Shown here: piece after piece, positions 1 through 6,397 of the stretch
How the letters are laid out: every line of letters starts with the position of its first letter
Numbering within the stretch: the stretch's first letter is position 1
NCBI GenBank assembly: GCA_002439665.1
Contig: DJPC01000049.1
Coordinates: forward strand, 1-9,658
Reading direction: 5' to 3'
DNA: 9,658 nt
DNA from: Dialister sp. UBA6422
Lineage (GTDB): Bacteria > Bacillota > Negativicutes > Veillonellales > Dialisteraceae
Notes under the pieces: generated by a model
Databases searched by the model: none
What the model saw: only the letters and a program-made list of their open reading frames with translations
What the model was told of the DNA's origin: nothing
Made by a program: the position numbers and the translations under genes

Positions 1-737
1 CCCTGCGGACCACCGATAACAAAACGACCAGTCGGATTGATAAGATACTTAGTATCTTTCAAAAATTCAGCAGGAATGGTAGGTTCGATGACGTGAGCAA
101 TCAAATCCTTGCGAATTTGTTCCTGAGTAACTTCTGGATTATGCTGCGCGGAAATAACCACTGTATCTACGCGAACTGGTTTTCCATCATCATATTCTAC
201 AGTGACCTGTGTCTTTCCATCAGGGCGAAGATAAGAGAGTTCTCCGCTTTTTCTGACCTCTGTCAAGCGACGTGCTAGACGATGAGCCAATGCGATAGGC
301 ATAGGCAAATATTCTGGAGTTTCATTGGAGGCATAACCAAACATCATGCCCTGGTCACCTGCACCAATATCATATTTATCTGCCTGATTTTCTTTGGCTT
401 CTAAAGACTGATCTACACCCATAGCAATATCAGGAGACTGTTCATCAATGGCTACGTTGATACCTACGCTATCAGCATCAAAGCCAAATTTAGAATTGGT
501 ATATCCAATATCACGAATTGTATCACGAATAATCTTAGGAATTGCCACATATGCTGTGGTTGTGATTTCACCAAATACATGGACCTGACCAGTAGTAACA
601 GTGGTTTCACAAGCTACACGACCATTGGGATCCTGTTCAAAAATAGCATCTAAGATTGCATCAGAAATTTGATCTGCAATCTTATCAGGATGCCCTTCTG
701 TTACAGATTCAGATGTAAACAAAGCTTTCTTGGACAT
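1..737 (-). CDS. metK: S-adenosylmethionine synthetase (methionine adenosyltransferase), N-terminal part, cut by window edge
   Basis: Cytosolic enzyme that makes SAM from methionine and ATP, releasing phosphate and pyrophosphate. Seen: 245 complete codons beginning [19 protein letters not shown]. The N-terminal signature [12 protein letters not shown] holds the family's ATP-contacting His (residue 16) and Mg-binding Asp (18). The hexapeptide-type motif [12 protein letters not shown] lies at about 126-136, and the readable part ends in [12 protein letters not shown] just before the glycine-rich GDAGLTGRK-type segment. The family is usually about 390-400 residues, so roughly 150 C-terminal residues lie left of base 1. 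The ATG at 737 is chosen because a strong GAGGAGG (744-750) sits 6 bases upstream and the protein begins like known MetK. The gene has its own promoter, SAM-I riboswitch and terminator, so SAM is expected to shut off its own synthesis. No frame damage is visible. Identification is very secure. Confidence 0.98.
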   Translation of the reverse strand, partial: MSKKALFTSESVTEGHPDKIADQISDAILDAIFEQDPNGRVACETTVTTGQVHVFGEITTTAYVAIPKIIRDTIRDIGYTNSKFGFDADSVGINVAIDEQSPDIAMGVDQSLEAKENQADKYDIGAGDQGMMFGYASNETPEYLPMPIALAHRLARRLTEVRKSGELSYLRPDGKTQVTVEYDDGKPVRVDTVVISAQHNPEVTQEQIRKDLIAHVIEPTIPAEFLKDTKYLINPTGRFVIGGPQ

Positions 738-782
738 TTGATTTCCTCCTCAAAAATATATCAAAACGTTATACATAGCAAT

Positions 783-808
783 AAAAAAACTCTCCGCACA
801 GGGAGAGA
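783..808 (-). terminator. intrinsic terminator of the metK SAM-I riboswitch
   Basis: On the minus strand CTCTCC and GGAGAG form a short stem around CTGTGC, followed directly by seven T. The upstream CTCTC arm can instead pair with GAGAG at the 3' edge of the aptamer, giving an antiterminator. SAM binding, which locks the P1 helix, would free the terminator arm. The hairpin lies about 45 bases before the metK start, the usual place. Confidence 0.9.
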
Positions 809-816
809 GTATATCT

Positions 817-914
817 CTCATCTGCCAGCAATATGCTGTAGGAATTAGCACCGGTTCCCCATGGAATGGTTGCTGCAGCTTCCTTGGGCCAGTCCCTCTG
901 CTGCTCTGGATGAG
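817..914 (-). promoter_or_regulatory. SAM-I (S-box) riboswitch aptamer controlling metK
   Basis: Reading the minus strand from 914, P1 is CTCATC (914-909) paired with GATGAG (822-817). Between them lie the conserved S-box blocks in order: CCAGAGCAGCAGAGGGACTG, then GGCCC, GCAGCAACC, GGTGCTAATTCC and CAG. These are the core nucleotides that build the kink-turn, pseudoknot and SAM pocket in this class. The terminator follows immediately and metK is the only gene downstream, so this is a transcription-attenuation OFF switch fed back by the enzyme's product. The aptamer starts about 10 bases after the predicted transcription start. Confidence 0.97.
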
Positions 915-930
915 TATTTTTATGAAATTA

Positions 931-959
931 ATTATACTAATAAATGCTTAGAAAAGCAA
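931..959 (-). promoter_or_regulatory. sigma-A-type promoter of metK
   Basis: A perfect -10 box TATAAT (936-931) and a weaker -35 TTGCTT (959-954) are separated by exactly 17 bases on the minus strand. Transcription should start near 923-924, just before the S-box aptamer. Confidence 0.75.
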
Positions 960-1014
960 TAGGGAAATAGAAAAAATTCTATAAACTAATTTACTAGACA
1001 GGATAAGAACACAC

Positions 1015-1047
1015 AAAAAGAGCCAAAGGATTTTATCCCTTGGCCCT
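1015..1047 (-). terminator. intrinsic terminator closing the thrS operon
   Basis: On the minus strand AGGGCCAAGGG pairs with CCTTTGGCTCT (11 bp, two G-U pairs) around the loop ATAAAAT and runs into five T. It starts 12 bases after the HutP-family stop codon and separates that operon from the metK promoter. Confidence 0.93.
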
Positions 1048-1059
1048 TTCATAATTATT

Positions 1060-1500
1060 TTATGATTCAGGTAAATCATTTCTGAGCACACGATGTGCCA
1101 TACCTACGGTAACTTCATTAAAGTGAAGAACTCCAACACCCACAAAAATAGCGACGCAAAGATGTTCTTTCCAACGAGCGATACCGATTTTTCCGCCCAC
1201 ATTCATTCCAATAGCCATAGGCTTAATCTGTTCAATGGCTGATTCAACAGCACCAATAACAGATCCATCTCCTACGTGAGTATCGGAAATCACATGTTGT
1301 CTTTGAGCAGCAACAATAGCAGACTCAAAAATTTTAGGTAAAATATCTAGAAATTTGCCTCCAAAATTCACTGCCACAGAACGAATCCCTTCTTTGGCTA
1401 GTTCCTCTTTCAGTGCATTTTCCTCTGACCTTGTTTCCGTGACAGCCATACGAATGGCTGCTCTAGCTACATCAGCACTTTGATATTCTTTATATGCCAT
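1060..1500 (-). CDS. HutP-family protein (PF09021-like), co-transcribed with thrS
   Basis: 146 residues starting MAYKEYQSADVARAAIRMAV. The C-terminal half, about 94-138 (AIGMNVGGKIGIARW, then HLCVAIFVGVGVLHFNEV and VGMAHRVL), matches the shape of the HutP fold as I recall it from B. subtilis (GLRFAVLRG, then WIAVSLYGTIG and GVGINH). B. subtilis HutP is an L-histidine- and Mg-dependent RNA-binding antiterminator of the hut operon. Against that recalled sequence, His75 (SDTH) fits one metal-binding His, but the positions of the other two appear to be Gly and a non-His residue, so the same ligand chemistry should not be assumed. The ATG at 1500 lies one base after the thrS stop with AGAGAA seven bases upstream; a GTG nine codons earlier (1527) overlaps thrS and is less likely. 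Coupling to thrS and the shared T-box suggest a role tied to translation or amino-acid state; this is inference. Family call fairly sure, function unknown. Confidence 0.8.
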   Translation of the reverse strand: MAYKEYQSADVARAAIRMAVTETRSEENALKEELAKEGIRSVAVNFGGKFLDILPKIFESAIVAAQRQHVISDTHVGDGSVIGAVESAIEQIKPMAIGMNVGGKIGIARWKEHLCVAIFVGVGVLHFNEVTVGMAHRVLRNDLPES

Positions 1501-1501
1501 A

Positions 1502-3409
1502 TTAGCATTCTCTAGTTTTGATTTCACGAATGAGGTTGGCTACAAACATAGGAAGCTGTTCAGTTCCCAGATCGCCTTCCTTACGGCTTCTTACAGTGAT
1601 GCTATGGGTATTCATTTCTTTATCCCCTACAATCACCATATACGGAACTTTTTCCATCTGTGCTTTGCGAATCTTATAGCCTAAAGTTTCATTGGCTTCT
1701 TCTACTTCCACACGGATATTAGATTCACTCATAGCAGAAGCTACAGACTTTGCGTATTCCAAATTCTTGGCAGTTACTGGAATAACTTTGACCTGTACAG
1801 GAGCAATCCATGTTGGGAATGCACCACCAAAGTGTTCAATAAGAATACCAATGAAGCGTTCCAAAGAACCATAACCAGCACGGTGAAGCATAACAGCTCT
1901 ATGTTTTTCACCATCTTCACCAACGTAATTTACATCGAAACGTTCTGGAAGCTGCATATCCATCTGAATGGTGCCACACTGCCAGGTACGTCCCAAAGAA
2001 TCCTGTACATGGAAGTCCAGTTTCGGACCATAGAAAGCACCATCTCCTTCATTGATCTGATACGGCACACCAGTCTTTTCGATAGCATCACGAAGAGCAT
2101 TGGTAGAAATTTCCCATAATTCATCACTGCCCATAGAATTTTCTGGGCGGGTAGAAAGTTCTACATGATATTCCAGGCCGAATACACCATACATCTTTTT
2201 ATACATAGCCATACACTTGATGACTTCATCTCTCATCTGATCCTGGGTCATAAAGATATGAGCATCATCCTGTGTGAAGCAACGTACACGGAAGAGACCG
2301 TGAAGTGCACCGCGAAGTTCATGACGATGAACAAGACCAAATTCGCCTACTCTCATAGGAAGGTCTCTATAAGAACGCTGCTGGGTCTTGAAATACAAGA
2401 TTCCGCCAGGGCAGTTCATCGGCTTAATCGCATAGTCTTCATCGTCGATTTTGGTGAAGTACATGTTTTCTTTATAATGATCCCAATGACCAGACTGGAG
2501 CCACAATTTCTTAGAAAGAATCACTGGAGTCATAATTTCTACATAGCCAAATTCTTTGAACAGTTCTCTTTCATAGTCCATAAGCATATTACGGAGAACC
2601 ATTCCCTTTGGATGGAAGAATGGGAAACCAGGACCTTCTTCATGGAAGGAGAACAGATCCAGCTGCTTACCCAGTTTTCTATGATCTCTCTTTTCAGCTT
2701 CCGCACGAACATAGAGATAATGATCCAAATCTTCTTTGTTGAAGAATGCAGTAGCATAAATACGCTGCAACATTTTATTTTTAGCATCTCCGCGCCAATA
2801 AGCACCGGCTACGGTCATAATCTTAAATACTTTAACTTTGCCAGTAGACTTCAGATGTGGGCCAGCGCAAAGGTCAGTGAAATCTCCTTGTCCATAAAGA
2901 GAAATGGTTTCTTCTTCTGGCAGGTCTTCAATCAGCATCACTTTGTAATCCTGACCCTTGTCTTTGAAGTACTGAATAGCTTCATTACGTGGAAGGACTT
3001 TCTTAACCAGCGGGATATTTTCCTTTGCAATTTTAGCCATCTCTTTTTCAATGGCAGCAAAGTCATCCTGGCTGAATACGTGGTCAGAGTCGAGGTCATA
3101 GTAGAAACCATCATCGATAGCCGGACCAATGGCAAATTTAACACCAGGGAATAAATGAGCAATGGCCTGTGCCATCACATGAGACGCAGTATGTCTTAAA
3201 GTGAAAAGACCTTCTGGATCTTCTTTAGTGAAGAATTCTACTGTAGATCCATCAACGATAGGATCTCTCAAATCTGTTAATTTTCCATCCACTTTCGCTA
3301 CTAGTGCATTTTTACCAAGACTATTGGAAATAGCTTTAGCAGCTTCTCCCAAAGAAATAGCACTATCAAACTGTTTTTCTTTTCCGTCTTTTAGACGAAT
3401 GGTTACCAT
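1502..3409 (-). CDS. thrS: threonyl-tRNA synthetase
   Basis: Class II aminoacyl-tRNA synthetase charging tRNA-Thr in the cytosol. 635 residues, close to the 642 of E. coli. Domains in order: TGS (about 1-61); editing domain with HTASH (His73, His77) and CAGPH (Cys181, His185), which removes mischarged Ser; catalytic core (about 240-530) with motif 1 around FFHPKGMVLRNMLMDYE, motif 2 in FRVRCFTQDDAHIF (Arg374) and motif 3 in GSLERFIGILIEHF; anticodon-binding domain (about 535-635). Zinc ligands expected from E. coli are present: Cys333 (MNCPGG), His384 (DDAHIF) and His509 (VMLHRA). All key residues are intact. The ATG at 3409 has AAAGGAAG about 8 bases upstream. It is preceded by a 300-base T-box leader, so expression should rise when uncharged tRNA-Thr accumulates. 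The HutP-family gene follows after one base. Confidence 0.99.
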   Translation of the reverse strand: MVTIRLKDGKEKQFDSAISLGEAAKAISNSLGKNALVAKVDGKLTDLRDPIVDGSTVEFFTKEDPEGLFTLRHTASHVMAQAIAHLFPGVKFAIGPAIDDGFYYDLDSDHVFSQDDFAAIEKEMAKIAKENIPLVKKVLPRNEAIQYFKDKGQDYKVMLIEDLPEEETISLYGQGDFTDLCAGPHLKSTGKVKVFKIMTVAGAYWRGDAKNKMLQRIYATAFFNKEDLDHYLYVRAEAEKRDHRKLGKQLDLFSFHEEGPGFPFFHPKGMVLRNMLMDYERELFKEFGYVEIMTPVILSKKLWLQSGHWDHYKENMYFTKIDDEDYAIKPMNCPGGILYFKTQQRSYRDLPMRVGEFGLVHRHELRGALHGLFRVRCFTQDDAHIFMTQDQMRDEVIKCMAMYKKMYGVFGLEYHVELSTRPENSMGSDELWEISTNALRDAIEKTGVPYQINEGDGAFYGPKLDFHVQDSLGRTWQCGTIQMDMQLPERFDVNYVGEDGEKHRAVMLHRAGYGSLERFIGILIEHFGGAFPTWIAPVQVKVIPVTAKNLEYAKSVASAMSESNIRVEVEEANETLGYKIRKAQMEKVPYMVIVGDKEMNTHSITVRSRKEGDLGTEQLPMFVANLIREIKTREC

Positions 3410-3497
3410 ATTATATTCTTCCTTTCTACATAAGTTTACATGACAACTTCCCTTCTATGAGGATGTTACATTACACCATGTAAATCTTAGTGGTAAT

Positions 3498-3530
3498 AAA
3501 AAAACTTTCATCCCAGTAAGGGACGAAAGT
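3498..3530 (-). terminator. T-box leader terminator upstream of thrS
   Basis: On the minus strand ACTTTCGTCCC pairs with GGGATGAAAGT (11 bp, one G-U) around TTACT, followed by a run of T (3504-3498). Its 5' arm carries CGTCCC, which can alternatively pair with the T-box GGG and ACG segments. It ends about 90 bases before the thrS start. Confidence 0.95.
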
Positions 3531-3535
3531 TGATT

Positions 3536-3718
3536 CCGTGGTTCCACCCAAATTAGAGCCTAAGCTCCACTTGTAAGTCTAGTAACGAGACTAACCGGGA
3601 AGATTTCAATCTTCCTGCTCAAGAGGGGTAATATATTTTCTTCATGACTTGCTTACACCAACCGCAAGCTCTCTTTGCATGTTATAAAATATATCATGTC
3701 TCTGTCATCACATGTTAT
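3536..3718 (-). promoter_or_regulatory. T-box riboswitch (tRNA-Thr sensing) controlling thrS
   Basis: The T-box signature GGGTGGAACCACGG lies at 3549-3536 (consensus AGGGTGGNACCGCG), with the UGGA bulge for the tRNA acceptor end. Stem I spans about 3617-3710. A 9-bp helix ATATATTTT (3694-3686) with AAAATATAT (3639-3631) lies directly beside an ACC triplet (3629-3627) in the internal loop, which is a Thr codon and fits thrS; distal to it GCTTGC and GTAAGC enclose GGTTGGT. Further stems: GGAAGAT/ATCTTCC (3615-3598), AGTCT/AGACT (3592-3576), GAGC/GCTC (3567-3556). The CGTCCC at 3525-3520 is shared by antiterminator and terminator. Uncharged tRNA-Thr would stabilise the antiterminator and allow thrS and the HutP-family gene to be transcribed. 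The T-box call is secure; the specifier rests on my manual fold. Confidence 0.95.
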
Positions 3719-3724
3719 ACAAAT

Positions 3725-3753
3725 ATGATAGAACGGTTTTCACTATTTGTCAA
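3725..3753 (-). promoter_or_regulatory. sigma-A-type promoter of the thrS operon
   Basis: Perfect -35 TTGACA (3753-3748), 17-base spacer, -10 TATCAT (3730-3725; five of six). A start near 3718 places transcription just before the T-box Stem I. Confidence 0.85.
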
Positions 3754-3912
3754 GAGCTAGTTTTGCATCATCAAGAAATCTGAAAATACCTTCCCATGTG
3801 ATATACGATAGAAAAATCACAAAGAAAACAAATGAAATCGAAAGGGATTCTATTACTAGGCCCTTATTCATAAATATCTTAAGTGCTTACGCTCTTGGTT
3901 AAGGTGAGACAT

Positions 3913-3957
3913 AAAAAGGAGCTGTGATAAAATACAATATTTTCCTACAGCTCCTTT
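3913..3957 (-). terminator. terminator-like hairpin in the gene-free region
   Basis: AAAGGAGCTGT and ACAGCTCCTTT form an 11-bp stem (3957-3947 with 3925-3915), with an inner AAAATA/TATTTT helix around a three-base loop. On the minus strand the GC-containing arm runs into five T; on the plus strand the tail is broken by G (TTTGTGTTT). The minus strand is therefore preferred. It has no protein gene of its own: dapA already ends at the terminator at 4147-4194. Confidence 0.6.
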
Positions 3958-4140
3958 GTGTTTCACGCAACATAGTTGAACTTCCAGTTGCGAAATACCA
4001 GCTAGTAGTTTTAAAAGTTAACCTATCTCATTTCTACTTACTAGCCTATCAGTCACCTGTGCTTTATGCCGCTTAAGCTCCCACTTAGCCTGCGGCAGCC
4101 ATTCTGAAATAGAGCTAAAAGAAAGTGCTTTGGGCTCTTA
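3913..4140 (-). ncRNA. candidate structured small RNA, class not recognised
   Basis: Four inverted repeats and a terminator-like hairpin lie in a row in about 230 bases without an ORF. In plus coordinates: AGAGC/GCTCT (4111-4115 with 4134-4138, inner AAAG/CTTT); GCCGC/GCGGC (4068-4072 with 4092-4096, inner TAAG/CTTA); GCTAGTA/TACTAGC (4001-4007 with 4039-4045); GTTGCGAAA with TTTCACGCAAC (3987-3995 with 3961-3971, two-base bulge); and the terminator at 3913-3957. The terminator's T run favours the minus strand. I could not find a convincing promoter, and the features do not match 6S, tmRNA, SRP, RNase P or a riboswitch known to me. It may be a small RNA, a read-through trailer of the dap operon, or the eroded remains of another element. 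Confidence 0.35.
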
Positions 4141-4146
4141 AATTCA

Positions 4147-4194
4147 TGAAAAGAAGGTATGACTAAATGCCGAAGTATTTGGTCATACCTTCTT
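4147..4194 (-). terminator. intrinsic terminator of the dapB-asd-dapA operon
   Basis: A long near-perfect hairpin starts about 20 bases after the dapA stop. On the minus strand AAGAAGGTATGACCAAAT pairs with ATTTAGTCATACCTTCTT (18 bp, one G-T mismatch-type pair) around an 8-base loop, with a T-rich tail TTCTTTTC. Little promoter activity is expected to pass it. Confidence 0.85.
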
Positions 4195-4215
4195 TGTTAG
4201 ATTCTTAATGCTGAA

Positions 4216-5124
4216 TTATAAAAGTCCACCGTAATTGACCAGCATCTTACGGACAGTTTCTTTTTCTGCCTCAGATGGTTCTACCATTGGCAAGCGGAAA
4301 TGACCACCAGGCTGGCCCACCAGATTGACAGCAGTCTTGACTGGAGTCGGGCTGGCAGTAAAGAACATGCCCTTATTGATAGGATATGTCTTAAGATGAA
4401 TCGCTCTAGCTTTTTCTAAGTCACCTTTTTCAAAAGCATCTACCATAGCCAGCATATCATCACCAATGACATGACTAGATACAGAAATAATGCCTACACC
4501 ACCAGCTAAAAGTACTGGAAGTGTGAATGCATCATCGCCGCTGTAAATCATAAAGCTATCTGGAAGAAGTGTCTTTTCTTTAGTTACTTGATCCCAATTA
4601 CCAGTAGCATCTTTGATACCTACTACATTAGGACATTCATCTACGATTCTCTTAATGGTCTCTGGTTGAATGGATACGCCAGTTCTACCAGGTACATTGT
4701 AAAGCACCAATGGCAAGTCTACCCCTTTTGCCACAGTAGTGAAATGCTGATACATTCCTTCCTGATTTGGCTTTACATAGAAAGGAACGATTACAAGGGC
4801 ACAATCAATTCCTGTTTCTTTTGCTTTGTTACCAAAAGCAATGGTATCTGCTGTGCTAATGGTACCAATATTACCCATGACAGGTACTTTCTTACCTGGA
4901 GCATTCTTACCTACTGCATCTACAATGACTTTGTATAGTTTCAATTTTTCTTCTGTGGTCATAGTAGCACCTTCACCAGTAGTGCCTCCTACGAGAATTC
5001 CTTCAGAGCCATGAGCCACCAAATGTTTTGCCAGTGCCACTGCACTATCATAATCTACTGCCCCATCGGCAGTAAATGGAGTAATCATAGCTGTAATAAC
5101 ACGGCCAAATCTTGCTGTTGCCAT
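4216..5124 (-). CDS. dapA: 4-hydroxy-tetrahydrodipicolinate synthase
   Basis: Condenses pyruvate with aspartate semialdehyde, the first committed step to diaminopimelate and lysine. 302 residues, a normal length for this (beta/alpha)8 barrel family. Catalytic residues read from the sequence: Schiff-base Lys171 in VVGIKDATG; Tyr142 and Arg147 in LYNVPGRTG; Thr48-Thr49 in GGTTGEGATMT; Tyr116 in VPFYVKPNQEG, matching E. coli Tyr107. The segment GNIGTISTADT (84-94) replaces the more usual AGTGSN-type stretch but keeps the shape. The protein ends YGGLL like many relatives. The ATG at 5124 has AAAGGAG about 10 bases upstream. It is the last gene of dapB-asd-dapA and is followed by its terminator. 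A 225-base gap to asd contains a hairpin, so dapA may have some independent control. Function secure. Confidence 0.97.
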   Translation of the reverse strand: MATARFGRVITAMITPFTADGAVDYDSAVALAKHLVAHGSEGILVGGTTGEGATMTTEEKLKLYKVIVDAVGKNAPGKKVPVMGNIGTISTADTIAFGNKAKETGIDCALVIVPFYVKPNQEGMYQHFTTVAKGVDLPLVLYNVPGRTGVSIQPETIKRIVDECPNVVGIKDATGNWDQVTKEKTLLPDSFMIYSGDDAFTLPVLLAGGVGIISVSSHVIGDDMLAMVDAFEKGDLEKARAIHLKTYPINKGMFFTASPTPVKTAVNLVGQPGGHFRLPMVEPSEAEKETVRKMLVNYGGLL

Positions 5125-5220
5125 TTCTATTATCTCCTTTATTTACTATGAAAATAGGAATTAAGAGAATAAGACATTTTCATCATTCCACAGCCATCCA
5201 CTTGGAAAAAAGGATAGCTA

Positions 5221-5254
5221 GACAAAGGCAGTGATACAAATTACTACCCTTGTC
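5221..5254 (-). repeat. hairpin in the asd-dapA gap, possible attenuator or processing site
   Basis: On the minus strand GACAAGGGTAGT pairs with ACTGCCTTTGTC (12 bp with two G-U pairs) around a 10-base loop. A run of six T follows only about 9 bases later, so it is not a canonical terminator. It stands about 95 bases before dapA. Possible roles are partial termination, RNA processing or mRNA stabilisation; none can be chosen from sequence alone. A TATGAT/TAAAAT -10-like stretch just upstream (5262-5272 region) has no good -35 partner. Confidence 0.45.
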
Positions 5255-5349
5255 CATTTTATCATACTCAAAACATAAACTTGCCTCTTCGAAGTATATG
5301 CACTTCTAAACTATAAACCACGTACTTATATCCGACACGGACGACAATA

Positions 5350-6384
5350 TTAGAGCATATCGTGGGCAATCATATATTCTGCAATCTGCAAAGTATTGAG
5401 AGCAGCGCCTTTTCGGATCTGATCTCCAGATACCCAGAGGTTGATGCCATTAGGATTAACTAGGTCTTTTCTGATACGACCTACGGCCACATCTGTTTTA
5501 TCTGACGTATCCAAAGGCATAGGATAGATCATGTTCTTCACATCATCTACCAATTCAGCCCCTGAGAATTCTTCAATAGCCTTCTTGACTTCCTCTACAG
5601 TCAAAGGTTTTTCAGTTTCAATGTAGATAGATTCTGCATGGCTTCTAGCTACAGGTACACGAACTGCGGTAGGTGTAATACCAATAGCATCATCATGAAG
5701 AATCTTATGGGTCTCATTGACCATTTTCATTTCTTCCTTGGTATAGTCATTATCCAAGAAAATATCAATCTGTGGTATCAAATTGTAAGCGATTTGATAA
5801 TGTTTAGGAAGGCTAGCAGAAGGAAGAATTTTCGGTTCGTAAGTTTCTCCCTTTGCCAAAGCTGCCGTTTCACCATACAGTTCATCAATGCCTTCTTTAC
5901 CGGCACCAGATACAGCTTGATAAGTACTTACTACAATCCGTTTAATACGAGACAGATCATAAATAGGTTTTAAAGCCATGAGCATGATAATAGTAGAGCA
6001 GTTTGGATTAGCAATGATCCCTTTATGCTTTGCAATATCTTCCGGATTGATTTCAGGAATAACCAGAGGTACCTCTGGATCCATGCGGAAAGTAGAAGAA
6101 TTATCAATGACTACAGCCCCTCTTTTCGCTGCTTCAGGTGCCAAAGTCTTACTAATGCTACCACCGGCAAAGAGAGCTACATCGATATGATCAAAAGATT
6201 CCGGCTTTGCTTCCTCTACTGTATATTCTTTACCGCAAACCATGAGCTTTTTACCGGCACTGCGTTTAGAAGCTAACAATTTTAAGGAAGCAAATTTGAA
6301 ATTTCTTTCTTCAAAAAGACGAATAAATTCCTGTCCAACGGCACCAGTAGCACCTAGGACGGCTACATGCGGAAGTCGACTCAT
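5350..6384 (-). CDS. asd: aspartate-semialdehyde dehydrogenase
   Basis: NADPH-dependent reduction of aspartyl phosphate to aspartate semialdehyde, the branch point for lysine/diaminopimelate, threonine and methionine. 344 residues, typical of the Gram-positive-type enzymes. Seen: nucleotide-binding GATGAVG at 11-17; Ser/Arg substrate segment IDNSSTFRM (Arg100 expected to hold phosphate); catalytic Cys129 in ANPNCSTI; Gln156 in STYQAVSGAG; general-base His249 in RVPVARSHAES; C-terminal WVSGDQIRKGAALN. All key residues are present. The ATG at 6384 follows GAGAGGTG and lies 13 bases after the dapB stop, so the two genes are clearly co-transcribed. It supplies the substrate used by dapA downstream. 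No anomalies. Confidence 0.98.
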   Translation of the reverse strand: MSRLPHVAVLGATGAVGQEFIRLFEERNFKFASLKLLASKRSAGKKLMVCGKEYTVEEAKPESFDHIDVALFAGGSISKTLAPEAAKRGAVVIDNSSTFRMDPEVPLVIPEINPEDIAKHKGIIANPNCSTIIMLMALKPIYDLSRIKRIVVSTYQAVSGAGKEGIDELYGETAALAKGETYEPKILPSASLPKHYQIAYNLIPQIDIFLDNDYTKEEMKMVNETHKILHDDAIGITPTAVRVPVARSHAESIYIETEKPLTVEEVKKAIEEFSGAELVDDVKNMIYPMPLDTSDKTDVAVGRIRKDLVNPNGINLWVSGDQIRKGAALNTLQIAEYMIAHDML

Positions 6385-6397
6385 AGCAGCACCTCTC

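Larger units (their letters stand above)
3754..4146. other. gene-free region between the thrS promoter and the dapA terminator
   Basis: No convincing coding region on either strand: stops are frequent, and there is no start preceded by a good ribosome binding site. No tRNA or riboswitch core that I recognise is present. The 3754-3900 part shows only a weak AAGGG/CCCTT inverted repeat (3842-3865). The 3913-4140 part is dense in inverted repeats and is entered separately as a possible structured RNA. Confidence 0.7.

Noticed and set aside
93..278. Small plus-strand open frame inside metK
   Set aside because: It is opposite conserved metK codons and has no recognisable features.
1501..1527. GTG start for the HutP-family gene overlapping thrS
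   Set aside because: It adds nine residues encoded within the thrS end without a good ribosome binding site; the ATG at 1500 directly after the thrS stop is simpler.
2165..3154. Long plus-strand open frame (329 codons) opposite thrS
   Set aside because: It is antisense to the conserved catalytic and editing domains of thrS, has no recognisable protein features and no supporting ribosome binding site. It is a shadow of codon usage on the other strand.
3913..4140. 6S RNA, tmRNA, SRP RNA, RNase P RNA or a cobalamin riboswitch in the hairpin cluster
   Set aside because: A CGCAACTG block recalls the cobalamin riboswitch core, but the remaining conserved blocks are missing. None of the signature sequences of the other RNAs is present.
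3754..4215. tRNA gene in the gene-free stretch
   Set aside because: No seven-base acceptor pairing with a GGTTCRAATCC-like T arm could be found on either strand.
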